A DNA stretch of 58,730 nt from an uncultured Erysipelotrichaceae bacterium (GTDB lineage Bacteria; Bacillota_I; Bacilli_A; RF39; UBA660), in assembly GCA_902789225.1 (NCBI GenBank), contig CADANC010000003.1, positions 1 to 58,730 of the forward strand. Direction: 5' to 3'. The first letter of the stretch is position 1. Every line of letters begins with the position of its first letter. This document shows, in pieces, positions 17,159 through 26,214 of this stretch. The notes below the pieces were generated by a model. That model saw nothing but the letters and a program-made list of their open reading frames with translations, was not told the origin of the DNA and ran no database searches. The position numbers and the translations under genes are program-made.

Positions 17159-17345
17159 TAATAAAACCTCCTTTTTTAAAATAAAAAAAGGATATCCCCT
17201 TCATCCTATTGAAAGGGATATCCCGCAGCATGCAATAATTCTTCCTTGCCTTAAAGAATTAGAACCTTAGCGTCCAAATTGTCATATTAACTCATGGCAA
17301 GATAATTAATACATTTTCAACTTATCATATTTATTATGTTAAATC
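17159..17345 (-). promoter_or_regulatory. structured leader with terminator before the ORF6N gene
   Basis: The leader on the minus strand has a hairpin with arms AATTCTT and AAGAATT (17237-17243 with 17254-17260). The CTTGCC of its loop side (17245-17250 on plus) is complementary to GGCAAG at 17296-17301, which would make a pseudoknot. It is followed by a 14-bp terminator hairpin (17190-17223) with a T run at 17182-17189, placed only a few bases before the ribosome binding site. This is the layout of a transcription attenuator. No known riboswitch class is recognised. Confidence 0.55.
17182..17223 (-). terminator. strong intrinsic terminator in the ORF6N leader
   Basis: A 14-bp stem (GGATATCCCTTTCA with TGAAGGGGATATCC, one G-U) and a 6-base loop, followed on the minus strand by TTTTTTTATTTT. 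It lies directly before the GGAGG of the ORF6N gene. Confidence 0.85.
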
Positions 17346-17357
17346 AATCGAATAGAA

Positions 17358-18089
17358 CTATTTTTTTGTTTTTTTAATATATGTATAATTGCTGATAGAT
17401 AAATGACCATTTTGTGGAATATATCTAGCTACATATAAATCATATTTTCCTGGCTTAGTAATCTGGTCATTGTAATTATCAGTTGTTTTATTATAAATCA
17501 TATAGTAAGATTCATAATTTAATAAATCTTCATCCTGTAGTAAAAAAGAATTATCATGTGTTATTCTTTGGTTAGCAGGAATATATTTTATTAGTTTTTT
17601 ATCCAAGTTATTTGAAATAATATAATGATTATTTTGTTTAATACTCTTTAATAGCGCTTCTCTATATTTAAACTCATAATCAATATCTAGCTCATTATAA
17701 TTAAATCGTACAAAATAATCTTCTTCATATTCATTAAAATTTGCTTCACCTTTTGGTGGCAACTTAACATTTAGTATATCCCTATACTCATTTACTTTAT
17801 TATAATCAACTTTTGGATTATCGAATATCCAAGCTAGTCCAAACGAAATAAAATAGAATGATATTATTCCACTAATAACAATATTAATAATGCCATTATC
17901 TTTTCTATATATTATTCCCATTATCATTGATAGTAATGGAATTATTTCTAATACTAGAAATATCCAGTTATGTTCAACTGTATTAAATAAATTATAATCC
18001 ATTTTTACCATTAACATTAACGCAATTGGAACAGTACATAAAGATGCTATCCATAAATATTTTAATAATTCTTTCCTATCTATTTTCAT
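17358..18089 (-). CDS. membrane protein with three N-terminal segments
   Basis: 243 residues. Three hydrophobic segments (about 10-28, 42-60, 66-90) precede a soluble, probably extracellular, polar domain rich in Tyr and Asn with YESYYMIYNKTTDNYNDQ and a closing ISNYTYIKKTKK. No family recognised. The binding site GAGAGGAAT precedes ATG 18089. It lies inside the repeat-bearing patch and its codon use is like the accessory neighbours. Confidence 0.6.
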   Translation of the reverse strand: MKIDRKELLKYLWIASLCTVPIALMLMVKMDYNLFNTVEHNWIFLVLEIIPLLSMIMGIIYRKDNGIINIVISGIISFYFISFGLAWIFDNPKVDYNKVNEYRDILNVKLPPKGEANFNEYEEDYFVRFNYNELDIDYEFKYREALLKSIKQNNHYIISNNLDKKLIKYIPANQRITHDNSFLLQDEDLLNYESYYMIYNKTTDNYNDQITKPGKYDLYVARYIPQNGHLSISNYTYIKKTKK

Positions 18090-18231
18090 ATTATTCCTCT
18101 CATATACTGTATAATTATTAATAATTAACCATGTCCTGGGGCGAAGAACATATCATTTTTATATGAATTTGGTCAACGAACATATCAATTTATCTCCACT
18201 GTTACCTATATGTATGCGGATAAAGAACATA
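18090..18231. repeat. intergenic with three related short repeats
   Basis: Three units with the shared core GAACATAT occur at 18129-18155, 18171-18189 and 18215-18236; the first is nearly the same as the unit at 16658-16684. On the minus strand two of the units encode a short MFF..GHG peptide. They look like remnants of one repeated element. Confidence 0.5.
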
Positions 18232-18981
18232 TTATTTATTTTTTCTTAAAACCCAAAATACGGTATCACCTGCAAATTTTTTTGTTTGCTCTGATTCATC
18301 TGAAATATTATAAGAATAGTCATGTTCAATAATTTCAAATGGTTGCTCTTTTATAAATTCTTCTAATTCTTCAATAGTTGAAAAATGAATAAATGCTTCT
18401 TCACCTGCTTGATCTATTGTAATTAGATCGCCTAAACATTCAACATTTTTTTCATTTATACCATTTTGCCATTTAATTTCTAAATCCTTCCAAAAGTCTA
18501 AATGAGAGCTTTTTGGGTCATGTCTATCATGAGCTGTAAAAATATAATATCCATTTGGCTTTAAAACTCTGTAGACTTCTTTTAATACATTTCTTCTGTT
18601 TTCTAAACCTGGAATACATTGCATTCCATTATATGAAAATATTACAATATCAAATGTATTATCTTCATAATCTAGTTTTGTTGCATCTCCGACTACAAAA
18701 TTAATATTTAAATTATTACTATTTGAATATTCTTTTGCAAAATCAATTAATTTTTCTGCAATATCTAAACCAGTTATATTAGTATATCCATCTTTAAATA
18801 AATTTATCGTAGTTCTTCCTGCACCACAACCCAAATCTAAAATTTTATCATTTTTGTTTATATATTTTTTGAATATAATTCTTTCTGAATTCCATAAACC
18901 AACTTCTTCAATTGCTTCACTGTATCTTTTAATATTTTCATCTAAATTGTATTGATTTTTAGTGTAATCTAAATCTTTCAT
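18232..18981 (-). CDS. class I SAM-dependent methyltransferase
   Basis: 249 residues from ATG 18981 (MKDLDYT), which has GAAAGGAAG upstream; the longer frame to 19044 begins inside a repeat unit and is not favoured. SAM-binding motifs: ILDLGCGAGRTTINL (motif I), GLDIAEKLIDFAKEYS, VVGDATKLDYEDNTFD and VLKEVYRVLKPNGYYIFTAHD. It belongs to the Methyltransf_11/25 type; the substrate is not predictable. It sits in the accessory patch. Confidence 0.82.
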   Translation of the reverse strand: MKDLDYTKNQYNLDENIKRYSEAIEEVGLWNSERIIFKKYINKNDKILDLGCGAGRTTINLFKDGYTNITGLDIAEKLIDFAKEYSNSNNLNINFVVGDATKLDYEDNTFDIVIFSYNGMQCIPGLENRRNVLKEVYRVLKPNGYYIFTAHDRHDPKSSHLDFWKDLEIKWQNGINEKNVECLGDLITIDQAGEEAFIHFSTIEELEEFIKEQPFEIIEHDYSYNISDESEQTKKFAGDTVFWVLRKNK

Positions 18982-18991
18982 ATTAATTCTT

Positions 18992-19122
18992 CCTTTCAAA
19001 AATTGAGATGACCTTGCAATGGCTAGACCGTGGGTTTTTGACATCTCACTTTTTGTATGTTCATGGGTCTTTGCATTCCTAAAACCAATAGTTTATCAAC
19101 CTTGTCTTTTGGTTTTTGACAT
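18992..19122. repeat. repeat-bearing intergenic segment
   Basis: Contains CCTTTCAAAAATTGAGATG (18992-19010), related to 16631-16646, and two copies of GG(G/T)TTTTTGACAT, at about 19032-19044 and 19110-19122. It separates the methyltransferase from the 68-residue gene. It looks like degraded element ends. Confidence 0.5.
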
Positions 19123-19126
19123 GCCA

Positions 19127-19333
19127 TTATTTCTTTTTAATAATCCATACCCATTTTTCTTTTAAAGATAGTTTTTTAAACTCATAACCATAATCTGGTA
19201 ATTCTTTTTTATAAGTTAAGAATGCATGGTCAAAATCAAAGCCAGTTATTCTTTTTACTTCTTCAAATGATAATTTATACTCTTCTTTATTATTTTCTTT
19301 TACATATCTCCATAATGGTTCATACTTACTCAT
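19127..19333 (-). CDS. small conserved-looking protein (68 aa)
   Basis: A 68-residue basic protein, MSKYEPLWRYVKEN..KLSFEEV..ITGFDFDHAFLTYKKELPDYGYEFKK. The spacing of aromatic and charged residues resembles a family of small Bacillota proteins of unknown function. AAAGGAG lies upstream of ATG 19333. No activity is predicted. It is three bases from the stop of the rRNA methyltransferase gene, so it may be the last gene of that transcript. Confidence 0.6.
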   Translation of the reverse strand: MSKYEPLWRYVKENNKEEYKLSFEEVKRITGFDFDHAFLTYKKELPDYGYEFKKLSLKEKWVWIIKKK

Positions 19334-19336
19334 ATA

Positions 19337-20533
19337 TTATCTCCTTTCAAGTACCGTGATACTCTCGCAATGGTACGTTCTAGGAAACATATTAAATAAT
19401 TTTATACTATTTATATTATATTTGTAACTTAATAAATCCAAGTCTCTAACTAAAGTTATTGGATCACAAGATACATAAATAACATTTTTAACATTACTAG
19501 ATATTAGTGAATTAATAGTTTTCTTATCCAATCCACTTCTAGGAGGATCAACTATTACTAAATCATAATCATTAATTAGATTAATATTTTTTGATACATC
19601 CCCTAATATAAAATTACCTTTCATTTTATTTAATTCTAAATTTCTAAAAGCATCGCTAATATTAGAAGGATTATTATCAATACCTACTAAATCTATATCA
19701 AGACCATTACATACATAAATACCAATACTACCAGTACCACAATATAAATCCAAAATATTTTTAGGTTTTAATTTAATTACATTTTTCTTAATCTCATCAT
19801 ATAACTTCTTAGTTAATTCCAAATTAATCTGAAAAAAAGACTTAGAACTAACATAATACTTAACATCACCAATGCTAGTAATAATAGAATCGTTTTTACT
19901 AATAACTTCATCATTTACAATTAAGATATCACTTAATCCTAAATAATTTTTATAATTAACTTTTCCTTTAATATCAATTAAAGATTTTTTTTCATCATTG
20001 CTAACTCTAATTAATATTTCTTCTATATTTTTATTATCTAATTTATTTAATTTTTTAATTATATTATTAATCTTATTAGAAACTAGTAAACATTCATCTA
20101 TCTCTACTATATTATGACTATTACTATTATATAAGCCTAGTTTTCCTTTATCACCATGTAATACTATTTTATTACGATAATTCATAGCATTAAGACTATA
20201 AATATCAGTAACATTATATTTAATTTTACTAAACTTCTTAATAATATTATTTACTTTATCTAATTTATAATTATTCTCATATTCTAAATTAATATGATCT
20301 AGGCTACATCCTCCACAAAGTTCACTGTATTTACAACCTACACATCTATATTTTGACTTAGTGTAAATCTCTATTAGTTTAGCTTCACAATAATTTCTTT
20401 TTTCATTAGTAATTTCTATTTCTACTACTTCACCAGGAATAACTCCTGAAACAAAACATATCTTATTATTAACAAAAGCGATTCCTCTTCCAAAATCATC
20501 TAATCTCTCTATCTTGACTTTCATTTTGAACAT
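19337..20533 (-). CDS. 23S rRNA (uracil-C5)-methyltransferase, RlmD/RlmCD type
   Basis: 398 residues from ATG 20533, with AGGAG five bases upstream. N-terminal TRAM domain (about 1-60), then a four-Cys iron-sulfur site CVGCKYSELCGGC with an earlier Cys, then SAM motifs DLYCGTGSIGIYV, the catalytic DPPRSGLDKKTI and YVSCDP, which holds the nucleophilic Cys. It methylates U747 and/or U1939 type uridines of 23S rRNA. The first 36 bases overlap the end of the M23 peptidase gene. Confidence 0.9.
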   Translation of the reverse strand: MFKMKVKIERLDDFGRGIAFVNNKICFVSGVIPGEVVEIEITNEKRNYCEAKLIEIYTKSKYRCVGCKYSELCGGCSLDHINLEYENNYKLDKVNNIIKKFSKIKYNVTDIYSLNAMNYRNKIVLHGDKGKLGLYNSNSHNIVEIDECLLVSNKINNIIKKLNKLDNKNIEEILIRVSNDEKKSLIDIKGKVNYKNYLGLSDILIVNDEVISKNDSIITSIGDVKYYVSSKSFFQINLELTKKLYDEIKKNVIKLKPKNILDLYCGTGSIGIYVCNGLDIDLVGIDNNPSNISDAFRNLELNKMKGNFILGDVSKNINLINDYDLVIVDPPRSGLDKKTINSLISSNVKNVIYVSCDPITLVRDLDLLSYKYNINSIKLFNMFPRTYHCESITVLERR

Positions 20534-21107
20534 AATCTCCTTTCTTAATATAGTGTGTCTTGTGACCATTTGCTAAAACATTACTAAATCTTATTATTAA
20601 TGGATCTGAATTAAAAAAATCATCTCCAGTATTTACTTGCATATGAATATGAGGACACAAGTTTCTACCACTATTTCCAACTTTTGCAAGAATTTGTCCT
20701 CTACTTACTATATCACCAACATCTACTTTAAAACTATTAGGCTCAATATGACAAATAGTAACATATTCTCCATATTTAGTTTTAATAATAATATGGTTAC
20801 CTTGTACTTTATCACTATCCCAAGAGACTCTCATATCAGAATAAACTCTACTATTAGGAACTCCATCTTCTATCGCATAAACAAACCCATCTATTGGACT
20901 AATAATATCTTGTAAATACCCATAATAATCCTCTAAATTATTACCACTACCTTCAAAATATTTATCATTTATTTTCATATCAAAATCATATGCCCATCTT
21001 TGTCCATATACATCATAAGAATGAGAATCTTCCTTCTTATAACCACCTGCATAAATAAACCATTCACCATAAGCAGGTATAGAAAAATAAGATTTAGTTT
21101 TTTTCAT
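20496..21107 (-). CDS. M23 family metallopeptidase (LytM fold)
   Basis: 203 residues with no signal peptide visible. The Zn-site elements are present: HSYDVYGQRWAYDFD (first His and Asp), YVTICHIEPNSFKVDVGD and the PHIHMQV motif (H.H). Intervening glycines VSRGQILAKVGNSGR match the fold. The M23 fold usually cuts peptidoglycan crosslinks; some family members of this type are cytosolic or exported by other routes. It ends in TGA inside the following rRNA methyltransferase gene. Confidence 0.83.
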   Translation of the reverse strand: MKKTKSYFSIPAYGEWFIYAGGYKKEDSHSYDVYGQRWAYDFDMKINDKYFEGSGNNLEDYYGYLQDIISPIDGFVYAIEDGVPNSRVYSDMRVSWDSDKVQGNHIIIKTKYGEYVTICHIEPNSFKVDVGDIVSRGQILAKVGNSGRNLCPHIHMQVNTGDDFFNSDPLIIRFSNVLANGHKTHYIKKGDYVQNESQDREIR

Positions 21108-21121
21108 ATTATCACTCTTTT

Positions 21122-22042
21122 CTAACCATTAGTATCAGTAGAAATTGTTTCAAAACTAATATTATTACCATCACTAATAGAAATAATTGTACCATCAATA
21201 TCAGTTCTATAAATTCTTAAATTTAAATAATTTAATTTATTTAAAGTAACTTCTGCAGGTAAATTATAATCATTAGCTTTTCCTACACTTATTACAGCGT
21301 AATCAGGTTTAACTTTATTTAAAAATACAGCACTATTAGAATATCTAGATCCATGATGACTAATCTTTAATACATCACTTTTCAAATAATCACCAAATTC
21401 ACCATTTACAATCATATGCTCAACTTCGTTAGTAGCATCTCCAGTAAATAAATAACTATTATTAAAGAAAGTACACTTCATTACAACAGAATCATTATTT
21501 AAGTCAGCTTTATCAGTACCTACAAATAATACCTTACAACTAGTATTTTCTAAGTTTAAATCTTGACCAATAACAGGAGTATTAATATCTAAATTATTCT
21601 TCTTTAAAGTACTAATTAAATTCTTATAAGTAAAATCATCTACCCTAACATCAGGCATATAATACTTATCTATATTAAAATTATTAATAATTTGATACAT
21701 TCCACCTATATGATCTTCATGAGCATGAGTACCTATTACATAATCAAAATGATCAATTCCTAAAGATTTAATATAATTAACTAACTTAACACCATCTTTT
21801 CTATTACCGGCATCAATCAACATATTATGATTATTTTCAGTAAGTAAAATAGCTTCGGCTTGCCCAACATCAATATAATATACTTTTAATTTATTATCAG
21901 TAGTTACTTCTACTTTTTTAAAATTAATATCATTATTAATTTGATTAGAATAATTATTTAAAAAATAATAACATAATACTATAACTAAAAGTACAATTAA
22001 TTTTATTAGTTTTTTCTTTTTTCTTTTACTTCTTCTTGCCAT
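21122..22042 (-). CDS. ComEC/Rec2-related metallo-beta-lactamase hydrolase, membrane-anchored
   Basis: 306 residues from ATG 22042 (AGGA upstream). A basic start and one membrane segment (about 12-28) lead to a metallo-beta-lactamase domain: YYIDVGQAEAILL, the metal site THAHEDHIGG, LFTGDAT with its Asp, and KISHHGSRYSNS. This is the stand-alone version of the ComEC C-terminal domain, probably facing outside. Substrate is likely a nucleic acid or phosphodiester, by family only. Confidence 0.82.
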   Translation of the reverse strand: MARRSKRKKKKLIKLIVLLVIVLCYYFLNNYSNQINNDINFKKVEVTTDNKLKVYYIDVGQAEAILLTENNHNMLIDAGNRKDGVKLVNYIKSLGIDHFDYVIGTHAHEDHIGGMYQIINNFNIDKYYMPDVRVDDFTYKNLISTLKKNNLDINTPVIGQDLNLENTSCKVLFVGTDKADLNNDSVVMKCTFFNNSYLFTGDATNEVEHMIVNGEFGDYLKSDVLKISHHGSRYSNSAVFLNKVKPDYAVISVGKANDYNLPAEVTLNKLNYLNLRIYRTDIDGTIISISDGNNISFETISTDTNG

Positions 22043-22081
22043 AAATACCATCCTAATAAAATTATAATAATAAAAAAGAAC

Positions 22082-22771
22082 TTAATCAATAAGTCCTTCT
22101 TCTTTTAACATAACTTCTACATATTTATTATTATCTAGAAAGCATTTATATACATTACCTATAGTTCTATATTTATTACCTTCTACTATCAAACAACTTT
22201 TATCTTCAATACCATATACTTCTCTATCTATTTCATTTTCTAATTCTTTTTTCTTATAATTATCATTATAATGAGGACAAATATTAATAGGAATAGTATT
22301 TAATCCTTCAACAAACTCATACTTATCATTTTCTCCTCTAATAATTAAAGAATCACTATATCCAGAATTAGATAATAATATAGCTCCGGCAGATATACCT
22401 ATAAACACACAATTATCCTTATTTTCGAATAATTCATCTAACTTATACTCTTTTACATCTTGAACTAATTTGATTGAATCTCCCCCACAAAAATATATAA
22501 TATCAGCATCATTTATCTTATCAATAACTATTTGAGGATTATTAATAATATTTTTCTTTTTTAAATAAGCTGTATTACATCCCAAATCTTTATATATTTT
22601 TTTAATAGTATCATAATAAGAATCACTAAAACTAGAAGCAAGTCCTATAAATAATAAATTAGGATTATCTTTACCAGTTAATTTAACAGCTTCTTTATCT
22701 ATGATTTCAGTCTCATAAAGAGTATTACCTCTACCAACATTACCTCCACCTACTAAAATATATTTATTCAT
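22082..22771 (-). CDS. peptidase family S51 (dipeptidase E-like) protein
   Basis: 229 residues with the class I glutamine-amidotransferase-like fold: ILVGGGNVGRG at the start, IIYFCGGDSIKL, and the nucleophile elbow FIGISAGAI (Ser about 125) followed by a region with CPHYNDN. Peptidase E cleaves Asp-X dipeptides; cyanophycinase is a relative. No carrier or polymer gene nearby decides the substrate. Confidence 0.8.
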   Translation of the reverse strand: MNKYILVGGGNVGRGNTLYETEIIDKEAVKLTGKDNPNLLFIGLASSFSDSYYDTIKKIYKDLGCNTAYLKKKNIINNPQIVIDKINDADIIYFCGGDSIKLVQDVKEYKLDELFENKDNCVFIGISAGAILLSNSGYSDSLIIRGENDKYEFVEGLNTIPINICPHYNDNYKKKELENEIDREVYGIEDKSCLIVEGNKYRTIGNVYKCFLDNNKYVEVMLKEEGLID

Positions 22772-22793
22772 AATATCACCATAAATATTATAA

Positions 22794-22818
22794 CAAAAAA
22801 AGGATATTAATAATATCC
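22794..22818 (-). terminator. intrinsic terminator
   Basis: GGATATT, a 3-base loop and AATATCC followed by TTTTTTT on the minus strand. It closes the DUF362 gene. Confidence 0.8.
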
Positions 22819-22826
22819 AAATAATT

Positions 22827-23717
22827 TTATATTTCTATTAATTCATAATCTCTAGTTCCTACTCCTAAGCTTTCTGCATAAGGAAGTATTTCTCTACCTT
22901 GTTGTCTATCAATTCTTTCTTGTAATAAATGTGCTCCAGGATCATTAGAATTCCAAACCATATCTATAAATGCTTGATCATTTGCTACAGGATCTAGTGA
23001 AGCAACTATTCCTAAGTCAGCCATTACAGGATCACCTTGATTAGCATCACAATCACAATCAACACTTAGTGCATTCATTACTGTAATATAAACAATAGGT
23101 TTATTATTTTCTTTACAATAATTAGCAACTCCACCAGCAGCTTCTGCCATAGATTCAATAAAATCAATTTGTTCATACTCTACTGTCCAAGCTTTAACAG
23201 GATCAGCAGATTGACCACAAGAATGAATATATGCTTTTCCATTACGAGAAGCAATTCCTATAGATTGATTTTTTAAATTAGCTCCAAATCCTCCCATAGC
23301 ATGTCCTTTACCATGAGCAAGATTAATAAACGAATCATAATTCTTAAAGTTTTCTCCAATAATATCATATTCTAAATGTTTAGAACCTTCAGGAACAGGT
23401 ATCTTAAATTCACCATTTCCATCCATAATATCTACATCAGCAAAAGAAGTAAATCCATGCTTTTCAGCAACCTTAATATGATCTTCATAAGTATTTCTTT
23501 TACCAGGATATGCAGTATTACATTCTATAATAGTACCATTTAATTTCTTAACTAATGGACCAATTAAATCAGCTTTTAAATATCCTTTAGCTCCATCTTC
23601 TCCAGTAGAAACTTTAACTCCTACTTTACCAGGAAGTTCTACTCCTAATTTCTCATAAATTTCAATTAACTTCTCGGGTGTAATTTCTTTACTATAATAA
23701 ACTTTAGCTTTTTCCAT
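22827..23717 (-). CDS. DUF362 family protein
   Basis: 296 residues. PGKVGVKVSTGEDGA near the start, ADLIGPLVKKLNGTIIECNTAY and INLAHGKGHAMGGFGANLKN belong to the DUF362 family. Several Cys residues (HSCG, YCKE, DCDCD) are present, and many family members carry iron-sulfur clusters, but no ferredoxin-like CxxCxxC is seen here. Function is unknown. GAGGA precedes ATG 23717. Confidence 0.8.
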   Translation of the reverse strand: MEKAKVYYSKEITPEKLIEIYEKLGVELPGKVGVKVSTGEDGAKGYLKADLIGPLVKKLNGTIIECNTAYPGKRNTYEDHIKVAEKHGFTSFADVDIMDGNGEFKIPVPEGSKHLEYDIIGENFKNYDSFINLAHGKGHAMGGFGANLKNQSIGIASRNGKAYIHSCGQSADPVKAWTVEYEQIDFIESMAEAAGGVANYCKENNKPIVYITVMNALSVDCDCDANQGDPVMADLGIVASLDPVANDQAFIDMVWNSNDPGAHLLQERIDRQQGREILPYAESLGVGTRDYELIEI

Positions 23718-23738
23718 TATAAATCCTCCAATGATATT

Positions 23739-24284
23739 TTATCTTAAAACTTTCTTTAAAACAATATTCTTATTTCTAGTAGGAACAACAATATTATCTA
23801 GTTGTTTTTTTACATTTCCTTTACTAATTACTTCTTTATCTTTCCCATCCATAGAAGGAATCTTAAATTTTCTTCCTAATCTCAAAGATTTAGTTTCAGA
23901 ATTAATCATTCTCTCAATTCCTTCAAATCTATCATTATATTGCATATATTGATCAATATTATCATACTCATCAACAGTCCTAATATTTAATCTATCAACA
24001 TAACTTTTACATTCTTCAAAATCTAAAAATATTTCATCAACTCTATCAGAATTCATATAATTACCATATTTATCCATATCAGGATATTCTAAATAGAAAG
24101 CATCTAATGCTTGAAAATAAGGAAAAACCACTTCATAAGAATAAATAGGCTTTTTATTAAAATCATATTTAAAACTTTGTCCAACTAAATAAGCTTTAGA
24201 AACAATAAAACCATGTTTATCATTAGCCTCATCAAATACTTCCATTGGAGCATAAACTATAGGATACTCATTATTACTACTCAA
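23739..24284 (-). CDS. hypothetical protein (181 aa)
   Basis: A soluble acidic protein with many Tyr and Phe residues in the first 70 positions (KYDFNKKPIYSYEVVFPYFQ) and a basic last quarter. No motif or family recognised. GGAGG precedes ATG 24284. It lies 21 bases upstream of the DUF362 gene and could be co-transcribed. Confidence 0.6.
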   Translation of the reverse strand: MSSNNEYPIVYAPMEVFDEANDKHGFIVSKAYLVGQSFKYDFNKKPIYSYEVVFPYFQALDAFYLEYPDMDKYGNYMNSDRVDEIFLDFEECKSYVDRLNIRTVDEYDNIDQYMQYNDRFEGIERMINSETKSLRLGRKFKIPSMDGKDKEVISKGNVKKQLDNIVVPTRNKNIVLKKVLR

Positions 24285-24324
24285 ACCAAATCACCTCCAT
24301 AAAATTAAAAATATTATAACATAA

Positions 24325-24348
24325 GAAAAAGAAGAATTAAAATCTTCT
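24325..24348 (-). terminator. intrinsic terminator
   Basis: AGAAGA and TCTTCT pair across a 7-base loop and are followed on the minus strand by TTTTTC. It overlaps the stop of the PepC gene. Confidence 0.55.
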
Positions 24349-25675
24349 AGTCTGCTAAAGTACCCATAGGATCCCAAGGATCAAGTTCTATAGCTTCACT
24401 TTCTAATACTTTTAATTCTTCTTCATTTAAATATTTTTTATTAATAACAACTTGAAAAACATATTTATCAAACCAAGAATCTGTAGCGACATGATATCCC
24501 TTTTTAGCATGTTCATCTCCCCAACTATTCTCAATTTTCCATTTATTAGGCTTATCTTCATCTATATTAACACCAGTTATTACCATAGCATGATTCATAG
24601 CAGATTCACCCATATCTAACATTTCTTCTTTAGTCATATCCAATTCTATTTGTAATAAATCATTATAGTCATAACTTAAATCATCCCAGATGCCTTCATC
24701 TCTATCACCATACTTCATACAATCAGAACCAAACCAAACAGTCTTATTATCACTAAGCTGAGATACAACTAATTGTTTTATTCTATTAATTCCTAAATTT
24801 AAATGTTTAATATCTTTTCCTTCAACTAGGTTACCTAAATATTTAATAGTATACATTTTCATATAAGGTTTATCTTTAGTAGGAGAATTAATAATACTTA
24901 CATATTCATCAATATTAATACCTACAAATTCTCTTAAAAATTCTTTAGGAGTAAGATCTTTATAAATATGATAAACATCATCTTTATCAGTAAATTCAAA
25001 AGAAAACTTCTTAGGTGGAACTCCAAAAGAACTACATAATAACTTATAAATATTATTCATAGTTTTATCTTTTAAAGTATTAATTAATTCAATATTACCT
25101 TTACTATAAAACTCTCTCATTTTAGAAGTAGTTTTTCTTAAATATCTATTTAAAATTTCATCTATTTCATTAGTATTTTCACTTTGATATGTTTCTTCAT
25201 AACAACTTTTAGGAACTACACCATATTTACGTACAATATTGGCGAACATATCCCATTGACCACCATCTTCTATACCTCTAGCCATAATAAATGAAAATAA
25301 TCTATCATCTACTTTTCTATCTAATAGATTAACAATATTTTCTAAAAAGTAATTACATTTTTCTAACTTATCATAAAAAGCAACATAGTTTTGAGATAAT
25401 TCAAATTTTTCTACATTATATTTAGATGCAATTTCTTCTCTTAAAACATTTAATCCAGCAAATATCCAACATCTTCCTGATTTCTTTTGATTAGTAGCTT
25501 CCATAGTTTTTATATTAATAGAAAAATCATTTTGTAAACTACTACTTCTTTCATTTACTCTAACTAAATCACTAATCTTATTTTTATTTAAAGCTCTTCT
25601 AGTAATACTAGAGATTTTATCATTTTTATATTCTTCTTCTAAAACATCCAATCTATTTATACTAAGTTCTTTCAT
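24347..25675 (-). CDS. pepC: aminopeptidase C (bleomycin hydrolase family, C1B)
   Basis: 442 residues from ATG 25675, where GGAGG is seven bases upstream. Catalytic triad visible: Cys in QKKSGRCWIFAG (about 68), His in SAMNHAMVITGV (about 361) and Asn in ENSWGDEHAKKGY (about 383). The length matches the usual 440-450. It is a cytosolic hexameric cysteine aminopeptidase that releases N-terminal amino acids from peptides. It appears to be a single-gene unit with a terminator overlapping the stop. Confidence 0.92.
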   Translation of the reverse strand: MKELSINRLDVLEEEYKNDKISSITRRALNKNKISDLVRVNERSSSLQNDFSINIKTMEATNQKKSGRCWIFAGLNVLREEIASKYNVEKFELSQNYVAFYDKLEKCNYFLENIVNLLDRKVDDRLFSFIMARGIEDGGQWDMFANIVRKYGVVPKSCYEETYQSENTNEIDEILNRYLRKTTSKMREFYSKGNIELINTLKDKTMNNIYKLLCSSFGVPPKKFSFEFTDKDDVYHIYKDLTPKEFLREFVGINIDEYVSIINSPTKDKPYMKMYTIKYLGNLVEGKDIKHLNLGINRIKQLVVSQLSDNKTVWFGSDCMKYGDRDEGIWDDLSYDYNDLLQIELDMTKEEMLDMGESAMNHAMVITGVNIDEDKPNKWKIENSWGDEHAKKGYHVATDSWFDKYVFQVVINKKYLNEEELKVLESEAIELDPWDPMGTLAD

Positions 25676-25705
25676 ATATCCTCCTATCATAAATAATTAT
25701 ATCAA

Positions 25706-25732
25706 ATAAAAAAAGACTTAAAAAGTCTTTTT
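25706..25732. terminator. intrinsic terminator
   Basis: AAAAGACTT, a 3-base loop and AAGTCTTTT with A and T tracts on both sides, adjacent to the flavodoxin stop. Confidence 0.75.
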
Positions 25733-26201
25733 ATAAAGTTTCTAACCATGCTTTAATTTCTTCATCAGTAGAAGAACTTGTTAATCTAATACCCTCTAAT
25801 ACTTTAGCGCCAGGAATTACCTTAGCCATATCACTAGAAGCACTTCCTATACCAGAAGATCCACTAGTACAAAAAGGAATAACCTCTTTACCATTAAAAT
25901 CATACTCTTCTAAAAAAGTATTAATTATTCTAGGAAATGTATACCACCATACAGGATAACCTATAAATATCCTATCATATTTACTAATATCTTCAACTTT
26001 AGATGAAATTTTAGGCCTGGAATCAGGATCATTCATTTCAATACTAGATCTACTTTTATTATTAGTCCAATCTAAATCTTCAGAACTATATTTTTCTTCA
26101 GGAACTATTTCAAATAGATCTCCTCCAACTAAACTATTTAGTTTAGAAGCAACTCCGCTAGTAACACCACTTGCACTAAAGTAAGCAACTAAAGTCTTCA
26201 T
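25731..26201 (-). CDS. flavodoxin
   Basis: 156 residues. The start MKTLVAYFSASGVTSGVASKL holds the FMN phosphate loop (here broken at SASGVTSGVA), followed by FIGYPVWWYTFPRIINTFLEE and the FCTSGSSGIGSA stretch, typical of the flavodoxin_4 family. It carries electrons or acts as a quinone or nitro reductase partner. It is 13 bases downstream of the NagZ-like gene. Confidence 0.85.
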   Translation of the reverse strand: MKTLVAYFSASGVTSGVASKLNSLVGGDLFEIVPEEKYSSEDLDWTNNKSRSSIEMNDPDSRPKISSKVEDISKYDRIFIGYPVWWYTFPRIINTFLEEYDFNGKEVIPFCTSGSSGIGSASSDMAKVIPGAKVLEGIRLTSSSTDEEIKAWLETL

Positions 26202-26214
26202 AAATAACCTCCTT

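Noticed and set aside
18982-19044. Longer start of the SAM methyltransferase
   Set aside because: The added part is repeat sequence; ATG 18981 has a good ribosome binding site.
16619-19333. Prophage or complete insertion sequence
   Set aside because: No transposase, integrase or terminal inverted repeats; only a domain relic and short repeats.
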